Of a DNA stretch of 64,000 bases, positions 55,241 through 63,484 are shown piece after piece. The position numbers and the translations under genes were made by a program. The notes beneath the pieces are model-generated. The model was not told the DNA's origin. It made no database searches and was given only the letters and a program-made list of their open reading frames with translations. The stretch is taken from NCBI RefSeq assembly GCF_017639205.1, contig NZ_CP071139.1:3240001-3304000 (forward strand), read 5' to 3'. Source of the DNA: Streptomyces nojiriensis. Its GTDB lineage: Bacteria; Actinomycetota; Actinomycetes; Streptomycetales; Streptomycetaceae. The first letter of the stretch is position 1. The number at the start of each line of letters is the position of its first letter.

Positions 55241-56143
55241 ATGCGCACCACCGCTCCGCGCCGCCGCGCGCGCCGGACGCTCGCGGGCGCGGGCGCGGCG
55301 GTCGTCCTGCTGGCCGGGGCGGGCACCGGCTGCAGCTCGGGCGGGCCGGGCGAGCAGGGCAGCGGCGAGCGCGGGGCGCAGGCCGCACCTCGCTGGAACA
55401 CGGCACCCGCCTCGATCGCGGCCGTGGGCGACTCCATCACGCGTGGTTTCGACGCCTGTTCGGTCCTGGCCGACTGCCCGGAGGTTTCCTGGGCCACCGG
55501 GAACGACCCCGCGGTCCGCTCCCTCGCCGCCCGGCTGCTCGGGGACGCCGCGGCACCGGAACGCAGCTGGAACTACGCGGTGACCGGCTCGCGCATGGCG
55601 GACCTGCCGGGCCAGCTGGCCGGGGCCGCCGCGCACAAGCCCGACCTGGTCACGGTCATGGTGGGCTCGAACGACGCCTGCCGGCCGACGGCTTCGTCGA
55701 TGACGCCGGTGGCGGAGTTCCGCTCCGGATTCGAGAAGGCCCTCGCGGATCTGCGGGCCGCGTCCCCCGCCTCCCAGGTGTACGTCTCGAGCGTGCCGGA
55801 CCTGCAGCGGCTGTGGGAACAGGGCAAGGACCTCCCGATGGTCCGGCAGATCTGGAAGCTGGGGATCTGTCAGTCCATGCTGGCCGATCCGCTGTCGGCG
55901 GCCTCGGGGGCGACGGCCCGGCGCGAGCAGGTGCGGGCGCGGGTGGTGGAGTACAACGAGGTGCTGCGCGAGGTCTGCGGAAAGGATCCGCTGTGCCGCT
56001 ACGACGGCGGCGCGGTGTTCCAGTACCCCTTCGCGGCGGATCAGTTGAGCCACTGGGACTGGTTCCATCCGGGCAAGGACGGGCAGGCGCGGCTCGCGGA
56101 ACTGGCGCACCGCCAGGTGACGGCGGCCGACCCGCCGCGTTGA
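55241..56143 (+). CDS. Secreted SGNH/GDSL-type esterase
   Basis: 300 aa from ATG 55241 (AAGGAGGG upstream). A signal sequence ends around LLAGAGTGCSSGG, where Cys31 could be lipidated although the residue at -3 is not the usual Leu. SGNH blocks are IAAVGDSITRGFDACS (Ser), the Gly/Asn blocks including TVMVGSNDACRPT, and the Asp-His block HWDWFHPGKDGQARLAEL. It hydrolyses esters or acetyl groups outside the cell. Extra Cys pairs (DACSVLADC, EVCGKDPLC) suggest disulfides. Monocistronic. Confidence 0.87.
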   Translation: MRTTAPRRRARRTLAGAGAAVVLLAGAGTGCSSGGPGEQGSGERGAQAAPRWNTAPASIAAVGDSITRGFDACSVLADCPEVSWATGNDPAVRSLAARLLGDAAAPERSWNYAVTGSRMADLPGQLAGAAAHKPDLVTVMVGSNDACRPTASSMTPVAEFRSGFEKALADLRAASPASQVYVSSVPDLQRLWEQGKDLPMVRQIWKLGICQSMLADPLSAASGATARREQVRARVVEYNEVLREVCGKDPLCRYDGGAVFQYPFAADQLSHWDWFHPGKDGQARLAELAHRQVTAADPPR

Positions 56144-56160
56144 CGCCCCGGTACGGGGCG

Positions 56161-56196
56161 GGTCCGGGGGCGGGAGTCAGGGCCCGCCCCCGGACC
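56161..56196. terminator. Bidirectional terminator
   Basis: GGTCCGGGGGCGGG (56161-56174) pairs exactly with 56183-56196, between the converging SGNH hydrolase and GH3 genes. Confidence 0.85.
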
Positions 56197-56230
56197 GGTT
56201 CTCAGGGGTGATTTCCGGCCATACGGCGTG

Positions 56231-58717
56231 TCACGCGAGGTCGAGCGTCGCGGTCAGCCGGGTGTCACCGTGCGAGTGGCTCGCGCGGACCTCGTAGGTC
56301 CCGCCGATCCGCCGCCAGCCGCGGGCCTGCTCGTCCCAGATCTCGAAGGCCCGGGCGGGCAGCGGGATCTCGGCCTCGACGCTCTCGCCGGGGCCCGCCG
56401 CGACGCCCGCGAAGGCGGCCAGCCAGCTCGCCGGGCGCTCCACCGTCGTGCTCCGCGCACCGTCGGACGCAGTGGCGACGGGGGCGAGGTAGACCTGGAC
56501 GACCTCGCGGCCGGGGCGGGCGCCGGTGTTGGTGAGGCGGACCCGGACCGTGTCGGCGGTGAGCTCCAGGGAGTCGTACGTCCAGTCGGTGTAGCCGAGG
56601 CCGTGCCCGAAGGGGTAGGCGGGGGTCACCGCGTGGCGCTCGTAGGCCCGGTAGCCGATGAAGAGGCCCTCGCCGTACTCCAGGCGCCCCTCGGTCGGGA
56701 CCACCTCGGTGACGGGCGCGTCCGCGAACCGCGCGGGCCAGGTGGTCGGCAGCCGCCCGCCCGGCTCCGCGTCGCCGAGGAGTACGTCGGCCAGTGCGGC
56801 CCCGCCCTCCTGCCCGGGGAACCAGGTCAGCAGCACGGCGGCCACGTCCTCGCGCCACGGGAGCTCCACCGGGGAGCCGGCGTTGACGACGACCACCGTG
56901 TTCGGGTTGACGGCGGCGACGGCGCGCACCAGGTCGTCCTGGCGGCCGGGGAGGGTGAGGTCCTGCCGGTCGAAGCCCTCGGACTCCACGCGCTCGGTGG
57001 TGGCGACGACCACGACGGCGGTGTCGGCCTGGCGCGCGGCGGCCACGGCCTCGGCGATCAGCTCGTCGGCGTCGCGCCGCGGGCCGAGGTGGAGCAGCGA
57101 GAACATGATCGCCCGGAGCGGCAGTGCGGACATGTCGGGGACCTGGAAGGTCAGGGACACCTCGACGGGCTCGCCCTCGGTGAGGGTGGCGCGGGCGCGC
57201 TCGTTGGGGGCGCCGAAGAAGGCCTCGAAGGGGTCGGCCTCGTTGCCCATCTCCTGGACGCCGCTCCACAGCCGCTCGCCGCCGACGGCCAGGGCGAAGG
57301 CGCCGAGTCCGCGGGTGCCGAAGGCGTGCTCGCCGCTCTCGCGGGGCACGAAGGTGCCGCGGACCTCGATGCTCGCCATGGTCTCGTACGTGGCCCCCGC
57401 GGGCAGGTCGTCGCCGATCCACTGGACCTGGCCGGAGGGCAGGGCCCCCTCGCCGAGGACGGTCCCGGCGGCGTCGCGGCAGACGGCATGGAGCTCGAAG
57501 CCCTGGCCTGCGGGGGTGAGCTCGTCGGAGGGGTCGGCGCCGATGCTGTAGGTGAGGGCACCCTCGGGGAGGGCGGCGGTGAGGCCGTCGAGCGGGGAGA
57601 CGATCCGCTCGGGGAAGACGGTGGCACTGCCCCCGCCGAGGACGCGGGCGTCGCGGGCGGCGGCGCCGGCGAGGGCGACGGTGCGGCCCGCGGACCCGTC
57701 GAGCGGCAGCGCCCCCTCGTTGCGGACCAGGACGAAGCCGCGGGCGGCGAGCTCGCGGGCCAGCGCCTGGCCGTCGATCGGGGCCGGGGCGCTCTCCACG
57801 GCGGCGGGGGCGCCTTCCAGGGCGCCGACGCGGGCGGCGAGGCGCAGGACGTTGCGCACGGCCTCGTCCACGGCGGACCCGGGGACCTCGCCGGCGCGGA
57901 CGGCCTCGGCGAGGGCGGGGCCGTAGACGGTGGTGGGGCCGGGCATGGCCACGTCCATGCCGCCCAGGATGTCGCCGGCGGTGGAGCGGGCGGCCATCCA
58001 GTCGGAGACGTTGCAGCCGTCGAAGCCCCATTCGGCGCGCAGGACCTCGTTCACGAGGTACTGGTGCTCGGTCATGGTCGTGCCGTTGACCTGGTTGTAG
58101 GCGGTCATGATGCCCCAGGGGTGGGCATTGGCGACGATGGCCTCGAAGGGCGCCAGGTACAGCTCGCGCAGCGGGCGCGGTGCGATGACGCTGTCGACGG
58201 TGAACCGGTCGGTCTCGGCGTCGTTGCCGACGAAGTGCTTGACGGTGGTGCCGACGCCGCCGTCCTGGACGCCGTTGACGTAGCCGGAGCCGACGGCGCC
58301 GGTGAGGTACGGGTCCTCGGAGTAGCACTCGAAGTGCCGGCCGCCGAGCGGGGAGCGGTGCAGGTTGACGGTGGGCGCGAGGAGGACGTGCACGCCCTTG
58401 CGGCGGGCCTCCTGGGCGAGGAGCCGGCCGGCGCGGCGGGCGAGCTCCGGGTCCCAGGCGGCGGCGAGCGCGGTCGGGGACGGCAGGGCGATGGACGGGT
58501 CGTCGGCGGTCCAGCGCACGCCGCGGACCCCGATGGGCCCGTCGGAGAAGACCAGGGACTCCAGCCCGATCGCGGGGACGGCGGGCAGGGACCACATGTC
58601 CTGGCCGGCCAGGAGCCGGGCCTTGGTGTCGAGGTCCAGTTTGCCCAGCGCCGCCTCGACGGCGTCGTTGCGCATCTGATCGCGGACCTGATCGGGGACC
58701 TGATCGGCATCGGTCAC
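56231..58717 (-). CDS. GH3 beta-glucosidase-type glycoside hydrolase with PA14 domain
   Basis: 828 aa from GTG 58717 (GAGGAGG upstream). The N-terminal GH3 TIM barrel has SDGPIGVRG, the catalytic nucleophile in CNVSDWMAARST (Asp239) and the KHFVGND loop. The middle is interrupted by a PA14-like module (about 390-520), then the C-terminal GH3 alpha/beta domain and a Fn3-like end (GLGYTDWTYDSLELTADTVRVRLTNTG). Substrates of such PA14-GH3 enzymes are beta-glucosides or gentiobiose. No signal peptide, so intracellular. Divergent from a TetR gene with 160 bp between. Confidence 0.93.
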   Translation of the reverse strand: MTDADQVPDQVRDQMRNDAVEAALGKLDLDTKARLLAGQDMWSLPAVPAIGLESLVFSDGPIGVRGVRWTADDPSIALPSPTALAAAWDPELARRAGRLLAQEARRKGVHVLLAPTVNLHRSPLGGRHFECYSEDPYLTGAVGSGYVNGVQDGGVGTTVKHFVGNDAETDRFTVDSVIAPRPLRELYLAPFEAIVANAHPWGIMTAYNQVNGTTMTEHQYLVNEVLRAEWGFDGCNVSDWMAARSTAGDILGGMDVAMPGPTTVYGPALAEAVRAGEVPGSAVDEAVRNVLRLAARVGALEGAPAAVESAPAPIDGQALARELAARGFVLVRNEGALPLDGSAGRTVALAGAAARDARVLGGGSATVFPERIVSPLDGLTAALPEGALTYSIGADPSDELTPAGQGFELHAVCRDAAGTVLGEGALPSGQVQWIGDDLPAGATYETMASIEVRGTFVPRESGEHAFGTRGLGAFALAVGGERLWSGVQEMGNEADPFEAFFGAPNERARATLTEGEPVEVSLTFQVPDMSALPLRAIMFSLLHLGPRRDADELIAEAVAAARQADTAVVVVATTERVESEGFDRQDLTLPGRQDDLVRAVAAVNPNTVVVVNAGSPVELPWREDVAAVLLTWFPGQEGGAALADVLLGDAEPGGRLPTTWPARFADAPVTEVVPTEGRLEYGEGLFIGYRAYERHAVTPAYPFGHGLGYTDWTYDSLELTADTVRVRLTNTGARPGREVVQVYLAPVATASDGARSTTVERPASWLAAFAGVAAGPGESVEAEIPLPARAFEIWDEQARGWRRIGGTYEVRASHSHGDTRLTATLDLA

Positions 58718-58877
58718 GGCCGTGCCTCCTCGTTGAGTGCGGTTGCTCGGTGCGGTGCCCCCATCGTGGACCTGTTACCTGTTGAACGGTAGGGTTCGTA
58801 ATCTGTTCGTGATATTCGAATGCCGTACGGTCCTGTGGGCAGGGCACAGCGCGTGAACGGGAAGGGGTGCCGGGCCG

Positions 58878-59453
58878 ATGGTCAGGGCGAGGAGCGAGGA
58901 ACGCCGGGGGGAGATCGTCCGCGCGGCCGTCGAGGTGATCGCGGAGCGCGGCTACCGGGGCGCGTCCCTGGCCGCCGTCGCCGAACGCGTGGGCCTGACC
59001 CAGCAGGGGCTGCTGCACTACTTCCCGACCAAGGAGGCCCTGCTGGTCGCGGTGCTGGAGGAACGCGACCGCTGGGACACGGGCGGCGGCTCGCGCTCCG
59101 CCGCCGACACCTGGCGGCTGGACCTGCTGGACTCGCTGGTCGAGTACAACGCCATGCGCCCGGGCATCGTGCAGACCTTCTCGGCGCTGCTGGGCGAGAG
59201 CGTCACCGACGGGCACCCGGCCCGGGAGTTCTTCACCGAGCGCTACGCCCAGGTCCGCTCGGAGATGGCGGCGGTGCTGCGCGCCGAGTTCGGCGACCGC
59301 CTGCCCTCCGGCCTCACCCCCGAGCAGGTGGCCCCGCTGCTGACGGCGGTCATGGACGGCCTCCAGTACCAGTGGCTGCTGGCCCCGGAGTCCGTGGACA
59401 TGCCCGCCGCCTTCCGTTCCTTCCTGACCCTGCTGCGGGGGCCGCAGGCCTGA
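58878..59453 (+). CDS. TetR-family regulator, divergent from the GH3 gene
   Basis: 191 aa from ATG 58878 with GAAGGGG upstream. HTH at about 30-49 (ERGYRGASLAAVAERVGLTQQGLLHYFPTKEALLVAVL). The C-terminal domain contains LLTAVMDGLQYQWLLAPESVDMPAAFRSFL, common in regulators of carbohydrate and lipid enzymes. The likely target is the beta-glucosidase gene across the 160-bp gap, which holds AATCTGTTCGTGATATTC and TGTTACCTGTTGAACGGTA-like half sites. Confidence 0.88.
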   Translation: MVRARSEERRGEIVRAAVEVIAERGYRGASLAAVAERVGLTQQGLLHYFPTKEALLVAVLEERDRWDTGGGSRSAADTWRLDLLDSLVEYNAMRPGIVQTFSALLGESVTDGHPAREFFTERYAQVRSEMAAVLRAEFGDRLPSGLTPEQVAPLLTAVMDGLQYQWLLAPESVDMPAAFRSFLTLLRGPQA

Positions 59454-59460
59454 GGGGCGT

Positions 59461-59784
59461 CTAGTCGACCTGGAGCTCGCCCATCCGGCTCCAGCCGGTC
59501 GCACCCTCGATGGTGGTGCTGACGATCTCGGGCGTACGGGTCACCATCGGCCGCATGGTCTCCAGCGCGGCGCTGAAGTGCTCGGAGGTGACGTGCGCTT
59601 CGGCGGCGTCGTCCTGGAAGGCCTCCACCAGCACGTAGGTGTTCGGCTCCTCCAGGCTGCGCGACCACTCGAACCACAGGTTCCCGGGTTCGGCGCGGGT
59701 GGCGCGGGTGAACGGCGCGACCTTGTCGGGCCACGCGTCGACGTATTCGGGCTTGACGGGGAATTTCACCACAATGAAGATCAC
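59461..59784 (-). CDS. Putative quinol monooxygenase (ABM domain)
   Basis: 107 aa. IFIVVKFPVKPEYVDAWPDKVAPFTRATRAEPGNLWFEWSRSLEEPNTYVLVEAFQDDAAEAHVTSEHFSAAL is the YgiN-like small ABM fold; HVTSEHF contains the two conserved His region. Relatives oxidise quinols or act as small oxygenases without cofactor. Its ATG 59784 starts close to the divergent neighbour? No: the oxidoreductase gene on the same strand ends 60 bp upstream, so the two may be co-transcribed. Confidence 0.85.
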   Translation of the reverse strand: MIFIVVKFPVKPEYVDAWPDKVAPFTRATRAEPGNLWFEWSRSLEEPNTYVLVEAFQDDAAEAHVTSEHFSAALETMRPMVTRTPEIVSTTIEGATGWSRMGELQVD

Positions 59785-59844
59785 ACCGGCATTTTATGCA
59801 GGTTGATCCACACCGCGGGCGGACTTCCCCCTACCCCGGCCGGG

Positions 59845-60645
59845 TCAGGGGCGCAGGGCGGAGAGGTCCCGGGCGGCGAGTTCCGGGCGGGACGTCAGTA
59901 CGGCGTGGACCGACTGAAGGATCGGCAGCGGCGCGTGGGCGGCGGCCAGGGCCACGTCCTTCGCGGCCAGGGCCACCGGGAAGTCCGAGGAGTCGGCGTA
60001 CGCACGGGCCACCGCACCCGCCAGCGGCCCGCGGGCCAGCTGACCGCGGACCAGTTCCTCCGGCAGGCCCAGGGCTCCGCCCAGCCTCAGGGCCTCGGCC
60101 ACCAGCGCCACCCCGCCGACCGCCGCGTTGATCAGGACCAGCTTCAGCCCGGCGCCCGAGCCGAGCGGACCGCACCGCGTGACCTCACCCAGGGCATCGA
60201 GGACCTCCCGCACCGGACCGGGCAGCGGGTCACCGCCCGCCAGCACCCACAACTCACCCGTGGCCGCCCGGTCCACACTGCCCATCACGGGCGCGTCGGT
60301 CAGCGTCACCCCCGCCGGCAGCCGCCCCGCGAGCTCCCGCACCGCGTCCGGCCCGACCGTCGAGGTGTCGATCCAGTGGACTCCGGGCCGCAGGGCGGGC
60401 AGCACGCCCTCCGCGACGGCCCGCAGGGCCGCCGGATCGGCCAGCATCGTGACGACGACGTCCGCCTCGCGCACCGCCGCGCCGGGCGTGGCGGCGACCA
60501 CCGCGCCGGCCGCCTCCAGCGGCAGCGCATGCTCGGGCGTCCGGTTCCAGACCGTCAGCCCGTAGCCCCGGGCGAGCAGGTGACGGGCCATCGGGGCTCC
60601 CATACGGCCGAGGCCGAGGAACGCGATCTTCTGTGCTGTGTCCAT
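59845..60645 (-). CDS. NAD(P)-dependent 3-hydroxyisobutyrate-dehydrogenase-like oxidoreductase
   Basis: 266 aa from ATG 60645 (TAGCGT 7 nt upstream, leaderless). The Rossmann motif is [81 protein letters not shown] and [20 protein letters not shown] (catalytic Lys) follow the beta-hydroxyacid dehydrogenase order. It oxidises a hydroxyacid or reduces an imine. Divergent from the LysR gene over 58 bp, which makes it the probable target of that regulator. Confidence 0.88.
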   Translation of the reverse strand: MDTAQKIAFLGLGRMGAPMARHLLARGYGLTVWNRTPEHALPLEAAGAVVAATPGAAVREADVVVTMLADPAALRAVAEGVLPALRPGVHWIDTSTVGPDAVRELAGRLPAGVTLTDAPVMGSVDRAATGELWVLAGGDPLPGPVREVLDALGEVTRCGPLGSGAGLKLVLINAAVGGVALVAEALRLGGALGLPEELVRGQLARGPLAGAVARAYADSSDFPVALAAKDVALAAAHAPLPILQSVHAVLTSRPELAARDLSALRP

Positions 60646-60660
60646 GCCCGTGACGCTAGG

Positions 60661-60700
60661 CGGGGCCCATCCATGCGACAAGCGAATGTCTAGCATGGCT
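60661..60700. promoter_or_regulatory. LysR-type divergent promoter/operator
   Basis: The gap between the oxidoreductase and LysR genes contains GACAAGCGAATGTC (GACA/TGTC dyad), a T-N11-A-like LysR motif, next to TAGCAT, the probable -10 of the leaderless lysR transcript. Confidence 0.5.
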
Positions 60701-60703
60701 CCC

Positions 60704-61603
60704 ATGCCCAGTTCGCACAGCTTGTACGAGGTCTTCCTGAGCGTGGCCCGCCTGGCCTCCTTCACCGCCGCCGCCCGCTCCCTCGGCTACACCCAGTCCG
60801 CGGTCTCCCGGCAGATCCAGACCCTGGAGGACGAATGGGGCACCCCGCTCTTCGACCGCCTCCCCCGCGGGGTCCGCCTGACCGAGGCCGGCCACCTCCT
60901 GCTCCCGCACGCCGAGGCCGTCGGCGAGCGGCTGCGCACCGCCCGCGCCGAACTCGACGCGCTGCGCACCCTCGGCGCCGGGCGGCTGCGGATCGGCGCC
61001 TTCTCCACCGCCGACGCCGCCCTGCTGCCCCGCGCGCTGGCCGCCTTCCGGGCCCGCCACCCCGCCGTGGCCGTCGCCCGCACCGAGGGCCCCTCCGCCC
61101 GGCACCTCGCCCTGCTCGCCGCCGGGGACCTCGACCTCGCCGTCGTCGCGGACACCTCCGCGGAGCCGCCCCGCGACTGCACCCCGCACCACCTGCTCGA
61201 CGAGCGGATGTACGTGGCCCTGCCGGCCGGCCACCGGCTCGCCGGACGCGCCGTCGTACGGCTGGCCGAACTGGCCGACGAGGAGTGGATCGCGGCCGAC
61301 ACCCGGCCCGAGGAGACCCTCATGCACTCCGCGCTGGCCGGCGGCTTCCGCCCGCGCACCGGTTTCGTCGCCGCCGACTGGATCGCCAAGCAGGGCTTCG
61401 TCGCGGCCGGGCTCGGCGTCACCCTGATCCCGGCACTCGCCGCCTCCTCGGCCCGGGCCGACCTCGCGCTCGTCCCCCTGCACCCGGACGACACGCCGCG
61501 CCGCCGGGTCTACGCCGCCACCCCGCGCGGGATCGCCCCCTCCCCCGCCGCCCTCGCCTTCCTGGCCCTGCTGAAGGAGGTCGCGGCCGGGCTGGCATCC
61601 TGA
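60704..61603 (+). CDS. LysR-family transcriptional regulator
   Basis: 299 aa from ATG 60704 (TAGCAT ends 7 nt upstream; ATG 60695 also in frame). HTH at about 20-39 ([34 protein letters not shown]). The effector domain has [26 protein letters not shown] and [12 protein letters not shown]. It probably regulates the divergent oxidoreductase and perhaps the nitrilase gene downstream, which starts 4 bp after its stop codon. Confidence 0.92.
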   Translation: MPSSHSLYEVFLSVARLASFTAAARSLGYTQSAVSRQIQTLEDEWGTPLFDRLPRGVRLTEAGHLLLPHAEAVGERLRTARAELDALRTLGAGRLRIGAFSTADAALLPRALAAFRARHPAVAVARTEGPSARHLALLAAGDLDLAVVADTSAEPPRDCTPHHLLDERMYVALPAGHRLAGRAVVRLAELADEEWIAADTRPEETLMHSALAGGFRPRTGFVAADWIAKQGFVAAGLGVTLIPALAASSARADLALVPLHPDDTPRRRVYAATPRGIAPSPAALAFLALLKEVAAGLAS

Positions 61604-61607
61604 CCCG

Positions 61608-62312
61608 GTGAAGATCGCCGCAGCGCAGCTGACCTGCACCCCCGCCGATGTCCGGACCAACGTCGCGCGGGCCGCGGACCTCGCCGCGGCGGCCCGCGAT
61701 CAGGGCGCCGAGCTGGTGGTGTTCCCCGAGCTCGCGCTCACCGGCTACGAGCTCGCCGCGCTGGCCGCCGACCCGGGCCTGTGGACGGCCGCCGACGACC
61801 CGCGGCTGGATCCGCTGCGCTCCGCCGGGATCGCCACCGCGGTGAACGTCGCCCTGCCCACCGGCGGCCCGCGCCCCGCGATCGCGACGCTGGTCCACGA
61901 CGCGGACGGCGCGCACGTGACGACGTACGCGAAGCAGCACCTCTACCGGCACGAGCAGGAGGTCTTCGAACGCGGCCGGGACGACGGGCGCTTCGAACTC
62001 GGCGGGATCCGCTTCTGCCTGGGCATCTGCTTCGACAACCACTTCCCCCGACTGCCCGGCAGGGGCGCCGTCGACGGCTGCCGGGTCCACCTGGCGAGCT
62101 CCCTGTACGGGACGGGCGACGGGATCCACGAGCGCGCCACCGTGTACCCCGGGATCGCGCGCGAGCACGGCCTGTACGTGGTCCTCGCCAACCACGTCGG
62201 CCCGGCGGGCCCGTGGACCGGCTGCGGCCGCTCGGCCGTGTGGGCCCCGGGCGGCGCCCTGCTGGCCGAGGCGGACGACCGTACGCCCTCGGTGGTCACC
62301 GCCTCGGTGTGA
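61608..62312 (+). CDS. Nitrilase-superfamily carbon-nitrogen hydrolase
   Basis: 234 aa from GTG 61608, 4 bp after the LysR stop. The Glu-Lys-Cys triad is Glu41 (VVFPELALTGYEL), Lys109 (TTYAKQHLYRHE) and Cys141 (CLGICFDNHFP). It hydrolyses an amide or nitrile; substrate unknown. Shorter than average for the family but with all motifs. Coupled to the regulator and, 13 bp downstream, to a hotdog protein gene, forming a LysR-nitrilase-hotdog run. Confidence 0.9.
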   Translation: MKIAAAQLTCTPADVRTNVARAADLAAAARDQGAELVVFPELALTGYELAALAADPGLWTAADDPRLDPLRSAGIATAVNVALPTGGPRPAIATLVHDADGAHVTTYAKQHLYRHEQEVFERGRDDGRFELGGIRFCLGICFDNHFPRLPGRGAVDGCRVHLASSLYGTGDGIHERATVYPGIAREHGLYVVLANHVGPAGPWTGCGRSAVWAPGGALLAEADDRTPSVVTASV

Positions 62313-62325
62313 TGAGGTGGGCGCC

Positions 62326-63048
62326 ATGAACGACTTCGAGACGATCACGGTGCCGGAACGCCTCCACGGCTACCCGGGGGTGGCCTTCGGCGGCTACGTG
62401 GCGGGCGTACTCGCCGCCCGGGCCGCCGCGAAGGACGTACGGGTGGACTTCCGGCGGCCCGTGCCGACCGGGGCTCCGGTGCGGCTCGCCGCGACCGCGG
62501 ACGGCGGCTGCGAGCTGACGGACGGCGAGCTGCTGCTGGCCGCGGCGACGCCGGTCGGGGCGCCCGGTGCCCACTGCCCCGAAGCCCCGTCCTGGGACCT
62601 GGCCGCGGCCGCGGCCGAGGCCTTCCGGGCGGACCCGCCGGACGGTCAGCCCGACTGCTTCGGCTGCGGCCTGGACCGGACGCCCGCCACCGGGCTGCGC
62701 CTGCACTGCGGTGCGGTGCCGGGTCGCGAGCTGGTCGCCGCGGCCTGGACGCCCGCGCCCGAACTCGGCGGCGCGGACGGGCTGCTGCCGCCCGAGCTGG
62801 TGTGGGGCGCGCTGGACTGCCCCGGGAACGCGGCCGGGCGGCTGCTCGACGGCCGCGCGGCCGGTGCGGTCACCGCCGCGCTGGGCGCCCGGCTGCTGCG
62901 GCCGGTGCCGGTGGGCGAGGGGCTGATCTCCTACGCCTGGATGGTGTCGTCCTCGGGCCGCAAGTACACCGTGGGCACGGCGCTGGCCACGGCCGACGGC
63001 GAACCGTGCGCCGTCGCCGAGGCGCTGTGGGTGCAGCCGCGCACGTAG
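62326..63048 (+). CDS. Hotdog-fold thioesterase-like protein with Cys motif
   Basis: 240 aa from ATG 62326 (GAGG 8 nt upstream). HGYPGVAFGGYVAGVLAARAA resembles the first half of a hotdog thioesterase, DCFGCGLDRTPATGLRLHCG has a CxxC plus Cys, and GEGLISYAWMVSSSGRKYTVGTALATADGEPCAVAEALW is a second hotdog half. A double-hotdog fold with an unusual central Cys motif; metal binding is possible. Ends 4 bp before the convergent HxlR gene. Confidence 0.65.
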   Translation: MNDFETITVPERLHGYPGVAFGGYVAGVLAARAAAKDVRVDFRRPVPTGAPVRLAATADGGCELTDGELLLAAATPVGAPGAHCPEAPSWDLAAAAAEAFRADPPDGQPDCFGCGLDRTPATGLRLHCGAVPGRELVAAAWTPAPELGGADGLLPPELVWGALDCPGNAAGRLLDGRAAGAVTAALGARLLRPVPVGEGLISYAWMVSSSGRKYTVGTALATADGEPCAVAEALWVQPRT

Positions 63049-63052
63049 GCGC

Positions 63053-63388
63053 TCACGCGGTTTCGGCCAGCAGGTGCTTGCCGCCCCACGCCCCCAGGGG
63101 TTTCAGGGCCGCGTTCAGGTCCTGGCCCAGCGGGGTCAGGGAGTACTCGACGCGCGGCGGGACCTCCTCGTACACCTCGCGGTGCACGATGCCGTCGGTC
63201 TCCAGCTCGCGCAGCTGCGCGGCGAGCACCTTCTCCGAGATACCGGGGACGAGCCTGCGCAGTTCGCCGAACCGGCGCGGGCGCTGGTCCAGCTCCCACA
63301 GGAGCGACACCTTCCATTTGCCGTCGATCACGGACATCGCCGCGGCGATCCCGCAGTGATCCGCACCGGGCCTCCGTGCCACCGCCAT
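63053..63388 (-). CDS. HxlR-family winged-helix regulator
   Basis: 111 aa. Typical HxlR: HCGIAAAMSVIDGKWKVSLLWELDQRPRRFGELRRLVPGISEKVLAAQLRELETDGIVHREVYEEVPPRVEYSLTPLGQDLNAALKPLGAWG. Cys12 near the N-terminus could sense aldehydes or redox state, as in related regulators. Divergent from the oxidoreductase gene; the 96-bp gap contains the dyad AAGTGCGTACTT that HxlR proteins favour. Confidence 0.9.
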   Translation of the reverse strand: MAVARRPGADHCGIAAAMSVIDGKWKVSLLWELDQRPRRFGELRRLVPGISEKVLAAQLRELETDGIVHREVYEEVPPRVEYSLTPLGQDLNAALKPLGAWGGKHLLAETA

Positions 63389-63438
63389 CGCGCACCCTCC
63401 CCACCTGCTCGCTCACCTCGGGGTAACCACCCACTCCG

Positions 63439-63450
63439 AAGTGCGTACTT
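63439..63450. promoter_or_regulatory. Candidate HxlR operator
   Basis: AAGTGCGTACTT is an inverted repeat located directly before the -35-like TTGAGC (63449-63454) of the oxidoreductase promoter, whose -10 would be AGGCTA just before the start. Confidence 0.55.
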
Positions 63451-63484
63451 GAGCGCCCTGCCGCCTGCCAACAGGCTAAACGCC

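Noticed and set aside
56265..59504. A 1079-codon minus-strand frame and an 854-codon plus-strand frame over the GH3 gene
   Set aside because: Both are alternative frames of the GH3 region; only the frame with the GH3 motifs and ribosome site is coding.
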